From Dorea sp. D27 (lineage in GTDB: Bacteria > Bacillota > Clostridia > Lachnospirales > Lachnospiraceae), in the NCBI RefSeq assembly GCF_001185345.1, contig NZ_KQ236747.1, positions 152,749 through 216,748 on the forward strand: a stretch of DNA of 64,000 nt. Reading direction: 5' to 3'. Positions within the stretch are counted from its first letter, which is position 1; the number at the start of each line of letters is the position of its first letter. Below are positions 52,580 through 61,408 of the stretch, piece after piece. Below the pieces are notes generated by a model. The model saw nothing but the letters and a program-made list of their open reading frames with translations, made no database searches and was not told where the DNA came from. Made by a program: the position numbers and the translations under genes.

Positions 52580-53728
52580 ATGAAAAATATTTACGATTAT
52601 ATGAATGATATCAAGACTGATACCGGCCAATATACGTCTGAAACATTTTCACAATTGGAATCAAAAAGATGGCAGAAGAAGATGCGAAGGGAAATACGCG
52701 GACCGAAAAGGCGGATATATGCTGCATGTGCTGCCTGCGCGGTCCTATGCATAACGGCACTGGCAGCAGGCCCGTTCAGAGGGCAGGTGAACGCCGCCAT
52801 GAAATCCGCGTCTGAGAGTATCAGCAGATGGCTTTCATCCGGCAACTGGGAAAAAGACGTATCCCCGTATGAAACTGTGGTCAATACGAAGACAGAGAGC
52901 GATGGCATAGAAGTGAAGCTGGAATCAGTAATTTTAGATGACCGTCAGCTAATGATAACCCTGACCCAGAAATATCCGGACAAAATAGTAAAGCAGGCAG
53001 GAGAAGAGCTGGAAAGCATTAAATACAATGTAAATAGCGGGTATGCCGTCAATGTAAATAAGAACCGAACATTTGATGATATGCGTAAAGAGTTAAAGAA
53101 GACAATGGAAAAAGAAGATATGGAGAAAATGAAACTCCCGATTCTTGTGGCAGAGATCTATATGAATGATGAAAAGCTCAGCGGCATGGAGCTGATCCAT
53201 CCGGTTGAGGCGGAAAACGGCAAAGTCAGGGTCGTCTATGAGTGTGAACTGGAGAGCGGAAAGCTTGATATGAGCAAGGAGATTGCCACAAGGATAGAAC
53301 TCCAGGACGCCACCGGAATCAGCGATGGAAAATGGACATATGCATTCAAAGCGGACGGGCACGAGCTCCTGGCAGATACGACAAGCGTTACCCTGGATAA
53401 GGAAGTAAGTCTGCCAGATGGAAAAAAGATAACGCTGACAGAATATAAGCATAATGAAATAGGAACATATATCTATTATACAGGTGATACAAAAGGCCTC
53501 AGGCTGGAATTGCGCGGCAAAAATGACCGGGGTGAAATCGTATGGTTCCAGGACTACGGAGCATTCGAAGACGGCTGCGGTAGATTCAAATTGTACCAGG
53601 TCAACGAAGTGAGGGCAGAAGGAGCGGAAAACATGGCATTGTCCGTCTACTCCCCGCAAAAAGACGAAGGTGAAACAGCTGCAGTCTACCGCCAGTATGG
53701 TGAAGAATTCACCATACCGACGAAATAG
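52580..53728 (+). CDS. Membrane-anchored anti-sigma-like protein (DUF4179)
   Basis: The 382-residue protein has a short cytoplasmic part (1-45) with sigma-binding potential, one membrane helix (about 47-62, YAACAACAVLCITALAAG) and a large outer domain of DUF4179 type beginning NWEKDVSPYETVVNTK with later immunoglobulin-like repeats. In such pairs the protein holds back the sigma factor until an envelope signal. The signal is unknown. Confidence 0.8.
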   Translation: MKNIYDYMNDIKTDTGQYTSETFSQLESKRWQKKMRREIRGPKRRIYAACAACAVLCITALAAGPFRGQVNAAMKSASESISRWLSSGNWEKDVSPYETVVNTKTESDGIEVKLESVILDDRQLMITLTQKYPDKIVKQAGEELESIKYNVNSGYAVNVNKNRTFDDMRKELKKTMEKEDMEKMKLPILVAEIYMNDEKLSGMELIHPVEAENGKVRVVYECELESGKLDMSKEIATRIELQDATGISDGKWTYAFKADGHELLADTTSVTLDKEVSLPDGKKITLTEYKHNEIGTYIYYTGDTKGLRLELRGKNDRGEIVWFQDYGAFEDGCGRFKLYQVNEVRAEGAENMALSVYSPQKDEGETAAVYRQYGEEFTIPTK

Positions 53729-53766
53729 GGTACAGGGCATATCACATTTAGGTACACCACAAAGTC

Positions 53767-53812
53767 CAATTTGGGACGTAACAAAACTCAAAAGGGTTAC
53801 GTCCCCAATTTG
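53767..53812. repeat. Dispersed palindromic repeat, family B (copy 2)
   Basis: CAATTTGGGACGTAAC and GTTACGTCCCCAATTTG are near-perfect arms around AAAACTCAAAAGG. It overlaps the last codons and stop of the leftward GH13 gene and lies 38 bases after the rightward anti-sigma gene, so it may terminate both. Confidence 0.85.
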
Positions 53813-55110
53813 ATATATTGTACGCTGTAGGGCGGCAGATTTATCTGTCCTTCTAACTTTACCTCTTGACCGGACAGTAATTCCACGGCATCGCCTTCAA
53901 AACTGTTGTGGGCAGCTATATATGGCTGGTCTGCCGCATTTATGACAACTATCATCCGTTCGGATCCGGAGCTGCGTTCGAAGATGAGCTGATGGTTCTG
54001 GATAACTATATTTTTATAATCTCCGCTGCAAAGTGCTTCGCTCTTCTGGCGGATTTGAATCAGTTTTTTGATGTATCCGGTCAGTTCGTTCGGCTTTGGC
54101 TGCTCGAAGCATGGCCGCAGGGCATAGTCATTATCCGGCTGTTTTTCACCCGGTTCCCCCCATTCGCTGCCGTAATAGATGCATGGGATTCCCGGCATGC
54201 CAAGAAGCAGGCCGTACGCCAGCGGAATATGGTTCTTATTTGTAAGGATGCTTGCAATCCTCGCCACATCGTGATTGTCTACAAAAGTAATGAGGTGCTT
54301 CCCTCTATACAGGCACCACTGATCAGAGCCGTACTGCCTGTGGAGGGAATGTGCAATCTCAAACATGTTCATAGAATTGAAGCTGGAAAATATTCCTTTG
54401 TAGCATTCGTAGTTCGTACAGCTGTGAAGCATCTCATCGTTGACAATCTGATTATAATCCCCGAACAAGACTTCACCTATAAGAGCAAATCCAGGTTTCA
54501 TCTCTGTCGTATATGACCGAAGCCTTCTCATAAAATTATGGTCCAGGCTGTATGCCACATCGAGACGCAGCCCGTCGATGCCGAATTCATCTACCCATCC
54601 ACGTATGCAGCCAAGCAGATAGTCCGTGACAGCCGGATTCTGAAGATTCAGCTTGACGAGTTCAAAATGGCCTTCCCATCCCTCGTACCAGAATCCGTCA
54701 TCGTATCCGCTGTTTCCGTCAAAACTGATATGGAACCAGTCCTTGTAAGGGGACTCCCATTTCTTTTCCTGAACATCTTTGAATGCCCAGAATCCGCGTC
54801 CCACATGGTTGAATACCCCGTCCAGTACAACTTTTATCCCGTGTGCATGGAGGGAGGCGCACACTTCTTTGAAGTCGTCATTCGTGCCGAGACGGCAGTC
54901 TATTTTAGTATAATCTCTCGTATCATATCCGTGGTTGTCAGACTCGAATATCGGATTCAATATAATCGAGTCCACTCCGAGATCCTCGAGATAACCGGCC
55001 CATTCCTTCAGCTTAAGGATACGCGGCACGCAGATTCCGTCGTTAGATACCGGAGCCCCGCAGAAGCCGATAGGGTAGATTTGATAGAACACACTGTTGT
55101 AAGCCCACAT
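53797..55110 (-). CDS. Glycoside hydrolase family 13 (alpha-amylase-like) enzyme
   Basis: The 437-residue cytoplasmic enzyme has an (alpha/beta)8 barrel with VVLDGVFNHVG (region I), DGLRLDVAYSL with the nucleophile Asp, ALIGEVLFGD with the acid Glu and FVDNHDVARI with the third Asp. The start motif YQIYPIGF is typical of maltodextrin-cleaving relatives such as neopullulanase or cyclomaltodextrinase, but no N-terminal extra domain is present. The last five codons (IKLGT) and the stop come from a family B repeat. Substrate probably short malto-oligosaccharides. Confidence 0.87.
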   Translation of the reverse strand: MWAYNSVFYQIYPIGFCGAPVSNDGICVPRILKLKEWAGYLEDLGVDSIILNPIFESDNHGYDTRDYTKIDCRLGTNDDFKEVCASLHAHGIKVVLDGVFNHVGRGFWAFKDVQEKKWESPYKDWFHISFDGNSGYDDGFWYEGWEGHFELVKLNLQNPAVTDYLLGCIRGWVDEFGIDGLRLDVAYSLDHNFMRRLRSYTTEMKPGFALIGEVLFGDYNQIVNDEMLHSCTNYECYKGIFSSFNSMNMFEIAHSLHRQYGSDQWCLYRGKHLITFVDNHDVARIASILTNKNHIPLAYGLLLGMPGIPCIYYGSEWGEPGEKQPDNDYALRPCFEQPKPNELTGYIKKLIQIRQKSEALCSGDYKNIVIQNHQLIFERSSGSERMIVVINAADQPYIAAHNSFEGDAVELLSGQEVKLEGQINLPPYSVQYIKLGT

Positions 55111-55310
55111 AAATAATACCTGCTTTCTTTAAAATATGTACAAGGCGCCAGTCTGTACAATACATGAAGCATGTTACAGACGCCATAATAAGTATAACAT
55201 ATAAAAGGGATGGGAAAAAGGAGGCAAAAGTATTGTAAAAGCACAAAGCCTGTACTATATTTGGTGGTAGATACTTCGTTATATGAGGGAGTAATGAAAG
55301 GAAGATCGAT

Positions 55311-55763
55311 ATGTCTGAGAAGATGATTTGTACGATGGATTATGCTTCACTTGTAGGCCTCTTTGTAAGAGCAGGGCTGGAAATCCGCCCGGAAGATCCT
55401 GCGCCCGAGGGTCTGCTCACTTGCTTTGAACTGCTGGAGGAAGAAACGGGCAGAAGAATCGGCGCTGCGGGCCTCGTATATGACAAAGGGGCATATATTC
55501 TCAGATGCGTGGCGGTCGAGGAAGAATACAGGGGCAAAGGATACGGCAAGAGGCTTGTCCGCGCGGTTATGGATGAGGCAGAAAAACGGCAGGCAGACAG
55601 AATCTGGCTCACCGCCAAAGTGCCGGGGTTCTACAGGAAGTTCGGCTTTACGGAAGTTCCAATGGAAGATGCACCTTTCGAGACAAAGTGCATTACTTGT
55701 CCACAATACCACAATGGCTGCGACTCCGAAGTGATGGTATATTATTATAAAGCGAAGAGATGA
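55311..55763 (+). CDS. GNAT-family N-acetyltransferase
   Basis: The 150-residue protein has the acetyl-CoA loop in EEEYRGKGYGKRLVRAV (R-G-x-G-x-G/A form: RGKGYGKR) near residue 76 and a C-terminal FYRKFGFTEV motif. A C-terminal CITCPQYHNGC adds three cysteines. Substrate unknown. It starts behind AAAGGAAG. Confidence 0.85.
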   Translation: MSEKMICTMDYASLVGLFVRAGLEIRPEDPAPEGLLTCFELLEEETGRRIGAAGLVYDKGAYILRCVAVEEEYRGKGYGKRLVRAVMDEAEKRQADRIWLTAKVPGFYRKFGFTEVPMEDAPFETKCITCPQYHNGCDSEVMVYYYKAKR

Positions 55764-55776
55764 GTATGGGATTGCA

Positions 55777-56391
55777 TTAACCTGTCAGCTTGCTGTATAA
55801 AAGACATTGAAGTTCCACTTTCTTAGAACCGATTTCCAGTATGATATCCCTTTCGCCTGCACGCACGAATCCCCTGTGTTCATAAAACTGATACGTACAG
55901 GCATTATCGGTATATAGAAAAACTTCTTTCCCCTTTTCCCTGCGTTCAAATTCGCGGAGCAGCAGGCTGCCGGTTCCTCTGGCGGTGCTTTCAGGGTCGG
56001 CGGCCAGAAAGATGATTTCACCATCCGGGATTTTGCTGCTGCGATACTGCAAAAACAGTTCCCTGTTTGCCTCATCATAAACGCTCACTCCGTCTTTGGC
56101 GAAGAGATGCTGCAGAATATCAAATACTTTAACATAGAATAATTTTCCAAAAGTACGATATTTTTTATCTTCTCCCTTCATGTCCGCAAGCAGGACTCCG
56201 GCAAGTTCATCTTCCGCATATGCTGCGATCACCTGCGTAGCCCTGTTCAATTCCAGATACCAGAAATATCTCCCATATAACTTCAGCAATACTTCGCTGT
56301 CCATATACCAGTTGAAGTGCATGCCCGTATTGGCAAATGCAATGGCCTTTCTGTAATCTTTTTTTCTTAATTCTCTGATTTCTAAGTTCAT
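55777..56391 (-). CDS. GNAT-family N-acetyltransferase
   Basis: The 204-residue protein resembles a GNAT with the acetyl-CoA site in ESTARGTGSLLLREFERRE (near 148) and FYEHRGFVRAGERD near the C-terminus. The start at 56391 is preferred because the upstream ATG (56406) lies inside GGAGGAACG, which serves as the ribosome-binding site. It is convergent with the previous acetyltransferase gene. Substrate unknown. Confidence 0.82.
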   Translation of the reverse strand: MNLEIRELRKKDYRKAIAFANTGMHFNWYMDSEVLLKLYGRYFWYLELNRATQVIAAYAEDELAGVLLADMKGEDKKYRTFGKLFYVKVFDILQHLFAKDGVSVYDEANRELFLQYRSSKIPDGEIIFLAADPESTARGTGSLLLREFERREKGKEVFLYTDNACTYQFYEHRGFVRAGERDIILEIGSKKVELQCLLYSKLTG

Positions 56392-56421
56392 AAAGCGTTC
56401 CTCCATAGAATGGTGTTTAAT

Positions 56422-56480
56422 AAAAGGGGCCAGACCCCGAAGAAGGTCTGTCCCTTTTTAAGAGGGGTCTGGCCCCTTTT
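56422..56480. repeat. Dispersed palindromic repeat, family A (copy 5)
   Basis: AAAAGGGGCCAGACCCC (56422-56438) and GGGGTCTGGCCCCTTTT (56464-56480) are perfect 17-base arms around a second small hairpin (AAGGTCTGTCCCTTTTTAAG). The right arm encodes the last residues of the MATE transporter. Confidence 0.88.
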
Positions 56481-57819
56481 GTTCCTTTCGTTTTAAGAAA
56501 ACAAGGAACCAGATAAGCAGGATGATTCCCTTGCATATGCTGGAGATGGTTATGCTCCACCAGATTCCGTTCAGTCCGAGCACCGTTCCGGTGAGCAGCA
56601 TGGCAAAAGGAATCCGGGCGGCTGTCAGCACGATGCCGACGACGGACGGCGGTACCGTACGTCCAAAGCCTGCGAATGCCCCTGCAGTCGTAATCTCCAC
56701 GCTCATGAACAGCTGTGATACGCCGAGAATCATGAGATAATCCACGCCCATCGGCAGGACGTCCGGCTCTGAGATGAAGATACGGAATATGGGCGCCGGG
56801 CAGAGGATGAGCAGCAGCGTACAGATGACGCCCCACACGAGGACTACGCCCATGGCTGAAGTATATCCCTTCTTGATTCGGGCACGGTTGCCGGCCCCAT
56901 GGTTCTGCGCCACGAAGGAATTGACAGCGGCAGCGAAGCCCTCTGCGGTCATCCAGGAGATGGACTCAATCTGTGAACCTACCTTCTGGACGGCGATAGC
57001 GGCATCCCCGTATCCGGCCACGAGCCGGGCGATAATCATGGACATGCCAGTGAAGATAATACTCTGTATGGAAGTCGGCAGCCCAATCTTGATAACCGGC
57101 ATCATATACTTCCTGCTCGGCTTTTCTGTGACCTTCATATTACGAAATACCTGCGTGTCCTTTGACGCAAAGTAAAAGAACATCAGTGTAACAATGAACT
57201 GCGCGATTACCGTAGCAATGGCGGCCCCCATGACTCCCATCTCGGGGAAAGGGCCGAGTCCGAAGATAAGGACAGGGTCGAGCACGATATTGATGACAAG
57301 GCCCGCCGAGGTTGCCAGGAAAGATGAGCGGCTGTTGCCAATCGCGGTAAGTATGCCTGTAAATGTCTGGTTCAAAAAGGAAAATATAACAAAACCGCAC
57401 GTAACCTGCAGATAAATTCTGGCATCAGCGATGACGGCAGAGCTGTTCAGCCGGAAGAACCCGATAAGAGGGCCATTCAGCAGAACACAGAGAAGCCCGT
57501 ATATGATGCCGCAGAATGCCGTGAGCTGGAACGCATTCGCCGCATAGCGTGAAGCGTCGGCCTTCTGGCCGGCTCCAAGTGCATGTCCGACATTTACCTG
57601 ACCGCCCATCTTCGCAAGCGTTGCAAAGCCGTTAGAGAGCCACATGTACATACCTGCAGCGCCGACCGCGGCTACGGCGTTGCTTCCGATACGCCCAATC
57701 CATATCATATCTGTCAGATTATAAGCCATCTGTACGAGTGAGGTTGCCATAATCGGCAGGGCCAGCCGTGTCAGGGAGGACAAGACGGGTCCATGTAATA
57801 AATCAACATTTTTTCTCAT
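56458..57819 (-). CDS. MATE-family efflux transporter
   Basis: The 453-residue protein has twelve hydrophobic segments in two halves, beginning GPVLSSLTRLALPIMATSLV and with WIGRIGSNAVAAVG typical of MATE pumps that use Na+ or H+. The frame is open 18 codons upstream, but the ATG at 57819 fits the conserved start and has GGGGGTATTTGGAA before it. The C-terminus KGPDPS and the TAA stop are read from a family A palindromic repeat. Confidence 0.88.
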   Translation of the reverse strand: MRKNVDLLHGPVLSSLTRLALPIMATSLVQMAYNLTDMIWIGRIGSNAVAAVGAAGMYMWLSNGFATLAKMGGQVNVGHALGAGQKADASRYAANAFQLTAFCGIIYGLLCVLLNGPLIGFFRLNSSAVIADARIYLQVTCGFVIFSFLNQTFTGILTAIGNSRSSFLATSAGLVINIVLDPVLIFGLGPFPEMGVMGAAIATVIAQFIVTLMFFYFASKDTQVFRNMKVTEKPSRKYMMPVIKIGLPTSIQSIIFTGMSMIIARLVAGYGDAAIAVQKVGSQIESISWMTAEGFAAAVNSFVAQNHGAGNRARIKKGYTSAMGVVLVWGVICTLLLILCPAPIFRIFISEPDVLPMGVDYLMILGVSQLFMSVEITTAGAFAGFGRTVPPSVVGIVLTAARIPFAMLLTGTVLGLNGIWWSITISSICKGIILLIWFLVFLKRKEQKGPDPS

Positions 57820-57963
57820 TTCCAAATACCCCCAAGGTAAGATATTATAACATAAAACAGCCTGAAAAAGCAAAGGACAACGAGAGAAAATGCAGTAAGA
57901 AATGGCGAAATATGGATATTTATGTTATTATATTGTTGAATGATTTCAGGAGGTTGATATCAG

Positions 57964-58755
57964 ATGATACACATTGATTATGAAACTTGTACCGGGTGCG
58001 GCGCCTGTAAGAGAGACTGCCCGGCCAATGCAATTAAGATAGCGGAAGGGAAGGCAGCTGTATGTAAAGACTGTCTGCACTGTGGACACTGTGTCGCCGT
58101 CTGTCCTGTAAATGCAGTGTCCATCCCGGAGTATGACATGGCTGAGGTAGAGGAATACGAGAAAGAAAAGTTCACCGTAGATGCGGGCCATTATCTGCGC
58201 GCGGTAAAGTTCCGCAGAAGCATCCGCAGCTTCAAGCCGGAGAAAATCGGGCGGGATAAGGCAGAACGTGTACTCAGCGCAGGCCGTTATACTGCGACGG
58301 CAAGGAACCGCCAGGCGTGTACATACGTGTTTATCCAAGACAGGCTGGATGAGTTCAAAGAGCTTGTCTGGAAGGAGATGCCTTCTATATTGGAAAGCCT
58401 GAAAGAAAGTGCGCCGGAATATGCTAGGACATTCGAGTACTTCTATATAAAATGGAAACGGAATCCCGAAGATGACACATTCTTCTTCAACACGCCTGCG
58501 TTTCTCGTGATTGCTTCAGACAATCCGCTGGACGGAGGGCTTGCCGCGGCGAACATTGAAAACATGGCCGTGGCGGAGGGCATGGGAGCGCTGTACAGCG
58601 GGTATATGATGCGGGTAATCAGCAGCAGCCGCATCCTTCAGGAGTGGCTGCAGACAGGCGGCAAGCGTATTTCCTGCTGCATGCTGCTCGGCTATCCGGC
58701 TGTTACATACAGAAGGACCGCGCCCCGGAAAAAAGCTGACATTATCTGGAAATAG
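57964..58755 (+). CDS. Ferredoxin-domain nitroreductase family protein
   Basis: The 263-residue protein fuses two [4Fe-4S] motifs, CTGCGACKRDCP and CLHCGHCVAVCP (residues 11-55), to an FMN-dependent nitroreductase domain (about 80-260, RRSIRSFKPEKI at its start). Such proteins pass electrons from ferredoxin to FMN. Substrate unknown; nitroaromatics or related organics are formal guesses. AGGAGG precedes the ATG. A perfect -35/-10 promoter for ribosomal genes follows its end. Confidence 0.87.
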   Translation: MIHIDYETCTGCGACKRDCPANAIKIAEGKAAVCKDCLHCGHCVAVCPVNAVSIPEYDMAEVEEYEKEKFTVDAGHYLRAVKFRRSIRSFKPEKIGRDKAERVLSAGRYTATARNRQACTYVFIQDRLDEFKELVWKEMPSILESLKESAPEYARTFEYFYIKWKRNPEDDTFFFNTPAFLVIASDNPLDGGLAAANIENMAVAEGMGALYSGYMMRVISSSRILQEWLQTGGKRISCCMLLGYPAVTYRRTAPRKKADIIWK

Positions 58756-58780
58756 ATGGCATAAAAAGGTTAAAAAGAGG

Positions 58781-58809
58781 TTGACACACGTGGGTGCGTA
58801 TAATATAAT
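58781..58809 (+). promoter_or_regulatory. Promoter of rplM-rpsI
   Basis: TTGACA (58781-58786), 17-base spacer and TATAAT (58804-58809), both perfect consensus. A second overlapping TATAAT at 58799 has too short a spacer. Confidence 0.85.
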
Positions 58810-58832
58810 AAAGCAGTATGACATGAGATGAA

Positions 58833-58864
58833 TCAGTTTGAACCAAAGCCCCGGAGCAAACTGA
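58833..58864 (+). ncRNA. Candidate L13 leader hairpin
   Basis: TCAGTTTG (58833-58840) pairs with CAAACTGA (58857-58864) around a 16-base loop containing AACCAAAGCCCCGGAG. It lies in the rplM leader, where Firmicutes often carry an L13-binding autoregulatory RNA. The match to the Rfam L13 leader is from memory and was not computed. Confidence 0.5.
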
Positions 58865-58917
58865 CTTCTGAATATAATAATTTTAATTGGATGTTAATTA
58901 TCACAGGAGGTTAACCA

Positions 58918-59346
58918 ATGAAGACTTATATGGCCAATCCAGACAAGATTGAAAGAAAATGGTATGTAGTTGACGCTGCGGGATATACATTAGGACGTTT
59001 AGCATCAGAAGTAGCTAAGGTTTTACGAGGAAAGAACAAGCCGCAATTCACACCGCACATCGACACAGGTGATTATGTAATCGTAGTAAACGCAAAAGAC
59101 ATCAAAGTGACAGGCAAGAAGATGGAGCAGAAGATGTATTATAACCATTCCGACTATGTAGGAGGATTCAAAGAGACTACATTAGAAGTTATGATGGATA
59201 AGAAACCGGAAAAAGTGATTGAACTTGCTGTAAAGGGAATGCTTCCAAAAGGACCTTTGGGAAGATCAATGATTAAAAAGCTTCACGTATACGCCGGACC
59301 TGAGCACGAGCAGCAGGCTCAGAAGCCGGAAGAGCTGAAATTTTAA
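58918..59346 (+). CDS. rplM: 50S ribosomal protein L13
   Basis: The 142-residue protein is a standard bacterial L13. [20 protein letters not shown] and [20 protein letters not shown] are typical. AGGAGG lies 8 bases before the ATG, and rpsI follows after 28 bases. Confidence 0.98.
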   Translation: MKTYMANPDKIERKWYVVDAAGYTLGRLASEVAKVLRGKNKPQFTPHIDTGDYVIVVNAKDIKVTGKKMEQKMYYNHSDYVGGFKETTLEVMMDKKPEKVIELAVKGMLPKGPLGRSMIKKLHVYAGPEHEQQAQKPEELKF

Positions 59347-59374
59347 GGGAAGGTTTGAAAGGAGGATATAGAAA

Positions 59375-59767
59375 GTGGCTAACGCAAAATTCTATGGAAC
59401 AGGAAGAAGAAAAAAATCAATCGCAAGAGTATATTTAGTACCTGGAACAGGCAACATTACAATAAATAAAAGAAGCATCGACGAATACCTCGGTCTTGAG
59501 ACTTTGAAGGTCATCGTACGCCAGCCATTGGTTGCAACAGAGACGGACGGTAAGTTTGATGTCATCGTCAATGTAAAGGGCGGCGGTTACACCGGACAGG
59601 CAGGAGCAATCCGCCACGGTATCGCAAGAGCACTTCTGCAGGCAGATGCAGATTACAGGCCGGTACTTAAGAAATCCGGATACCTGACACGTGATCCTCG
59701 TATGAAAGAACGTAAGAAATACGGTCTCAAAGCAGCACGTCGCGCTCCACAGTTCTCAAAGAGATAA
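59375..59767 (+). CDS. rpsI: 30S ribosomal protein S9
   Basis: The 130-residue protein is a standard S9. [19 protein letters not shown] at the start and the basic tail [17 protein letters not shown], which reaches the P site, are clear. GTG is used as start behind AAAGGAGG. Confidence 0.98.
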   Translation: MANAKFYGTGRRKKSIARVYLVPGTGNITINKRSIDEYLGLETLKVIVRQPLVATETDGKFDVIVNVKGGGYTGQAGAIRHGIARALLQADADYRPVLKKSGYLTRDPRMKERKKYGLKAARRAPQFSKR

Positions 59768-59780
59768 TCAATTGCATATT

Positions 59781-59825
59781 TTATTGCATGGTAAACCCAC
59801 AAACATTGTGTTTGTGGGTTTTTTT
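59781..59825 (+). terminator. Terminator after rpsI (copy 1 of a duplicated sequence)
   Basis: AAACCCACAAACA pairs perfectly with TGTTTGTGGGTTT and ends in T. The preceding TTATTGCATGGTAAACCC (59781-59798) recurs exactly at 60093-60110. Confidence 0.9.
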
Positions 59826-59877
59826 GGGTGATAACGGTGGTAAACTTATATTGTCAAGCATATATAGTCAACTATAT

Positions 59878-60053
59878 ATGCTATAGAATGAAAACATTTC
59901 CATTGAAAGATATCTCTGTTTTTAAAGAGGCCTGTACAGTGATGAATGATACATTGGCATGGGATATCAGGGGAGCCGAGATAATACGAAATGTTTGGAT
60001 ATTGACCCGGACACACTGTATGAATTACTGATGGCGGTGGAAAAGATAGCATA
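59878..60053 (+). pseudogene. DUF2442-like gene remnant with frameshift
   Basis: One frame reads KTFPLKDISVFKEACTVMND then TLAWDIRG. After about 59975 the expected continuation, CLDIDPDTLYELLMAVEKIA, is found in another frame up to a stop at 60051-60053. This fits a DUF2442 protein broken by a small insertion or deletion. The N-terminus is also poor. It lies between the two copies of the rpsI terminator. Confidence 0.55.
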
Positions 60054-60092
60054 ATATATGGTTTGGTGACAGTATGCGCACATATGAGCGTA

Positions 60093-60137
60093 TTATTGCA
60101 TGGTAAACCCGCAGACATCAAGTTTGTGGGTCTGCGG
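60093..60137 (+). repeat. Degenerate second copy of the rpsI terminator
   Basis: The first 18 bases are identical to 59781-59798. The following stem GCAGAC../..GTCTGC is changed, so the hairpin is different but still present (AACCCGCAGAC with GTCTGCGG). It flanks the DUF2442 remnant on the right. Confidence 0.65.
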
Positions 60138-60227
60138 CCTGTTCGGCCTGAAAGGCTACAGCATTTTTTATTAAGACACGCTCCCCAGAACTTGTTATAA
60201 TATTAAAAGGCATAGGGAGGCGATATA

Positions 60228-60647
60228 ATGGAAAAGCAAAAAGATGTTGTACAAGAAGTCATAGATTATATAGAAACGAATTTGGAGGAAAAACTTGACT
60301 TAGACCATATAGCCGAAAAAGCAGGCTATTCGAAATTCTATCTGAACCGGATTTTTGCAGAATATACAGGTGTCACGATTCATAAGTATCTGCAAAATCG
60401 CAGGCTGACGGTGGCCGCAGAAAAGCTGGTTAAAACAGATAAGCCAATCATAGAGATTGCCTATGATGCAGGATATGATACACAGCAATCATTCTCATAT
60501 GCTTTTAAGCAGGTGTATCTATATCCCCCTAAAGTTTACAGGGATATGGGGGTTTTCCTGCCGATACAGAGCCAGATTTCTATGAGCTGTGCTTCTATCT
60601 TCAGATATTACAAACACAATACTAAAGTCGAGGAGATTGCAGCATGA
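60228..60647 (+). CDS. AraC-type DNA-binding protein (HTH domain only)
   Basis: The 139-residue protein contains the two AraC helix-turn-helix units: [19 protein letters not shown] and [20 protein letters not shown], plus the [12 protein letters not shown] end. No separate ligand domain is present, as in MarA/SoxS-type activators. The start follows AGGGAGG. Its stop overlaps the start of the clpP-like gene by 4 bases (ATGA), so the two are co-translated. Confidence 0.88.
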   Translation: MEKQKDVVQEVIDYIETNLEEKLDLDHIAEKAGYSKFYLNRIFAEYTGVTIHKYLQNRRLTVAAEKLVKTDKPIIEIAYDAGYDTQQSFSYAFKQVYLYPPKVYRDMGVFLPIQSQISMSCASIFRYYKHNTKVEEIAA

Positions 60648-61243
60648 GTACAATACCTTATGTTATTGAGCAGACGAGCCGTGGAGAGAGGAGTTATGAT
60701 ATTTTTTCACGACTATTGTCAGATAGAATTATCTTTCTAGGAGAAGAAGTCAGCGACACTTCTGCCAGTCTGGCCGTAGCACAAATGCTTTTTCTCGAAG
60801 CGCAGGACCCCGACAAGGATATTCAGCTGTATATCAACAGCCCGGGCGGTTCTGTATCGGCGGGATTTGCAATTTATGACACCATGCAGTATATCAGATG
60901 TGACGTTTCAACCATATGTGTGGGACTAGCGGCAAGCTTCGGCGCGTTCCTGCTGGCAGGTGGTACGCATGGCAAACGTATGGCATTAACCAATTCGGAA
61001 ATTATGATACACCAGCCTGCTGTACATGGCAATGGTATCAAGGGTCAGGCCAGTGATATAAAAATAATGTCTGAACATATTCAAAAAAACAAGCAGAGGC
61101 TAAATCGTATATTGGCAGAAAATACCGGACATACAATAGAGGAAATCAAGCGGGATACTGAAAGAGACAATTTCATGAGTGCAGCGGAGGCATTAGAGTA
61201 TGGTTTGATTGATTCCGTTATCTCTAAGAACAGTAACGAATAA
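60644..61243 (+). CDS. ClpP-family serine protease (second, accessory ClpP)
   Basis: The 199-residue protein is a full-length Clp[21 protein letters not shown] at the start, [14 protein letters not shown] with catalytic Ser (Phe instead of Met after it), [11 protein letters not shown] with His, and [11 protein letters not shown] with Asp. clpX is not adjacent, as would be expected for the main ClpP. The coupling to an AraC regulator suggests a conditional paralogue. Confidence 0.9.
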   Translation: MSTIPYVIEQTSRGERSYDIFSRLLSDRIIFLGEEVSDTSASLAVAQMLFLEAQDPDKDIQLYINSPGGSVSAGFAIYDTMQYIRCDVSTICVGLAASFGAFLLAGGTHGKRMALTNSEIMIHQPAVHGNGIKGQASDIKIMSEHIQKNKQRLNRILAENTGHTIEEIKRDTERDNFMSAAEALEYGLIDSVISKNSNE

Positions 61244-61282
61244 GGTCTGCCATCCTCGTTCCCTTGTTCTTCATATGGCACA

Positions 61283-61319
61283 GCCGCCTGTGCAGCTTCG
61301 CGCTGCACAGGCGGCTTTT
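61283..61319 (+). terminator. Terminator after the ClpP-like gene
   Basis: GCCGCCTGTGCAGC pairs perfectly with GCTGCACAGGCGGC around TTCGC, followed by TTTT. Confidence 0.9.
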
Positions 61320-61408
61320 GCTATACCTGTAAAATATAAAGTAAACAGCATATAACAGTTGACAACAGATGCACACTGTTATATACTGTTTATACAAGGA
61401 GGGATGAC

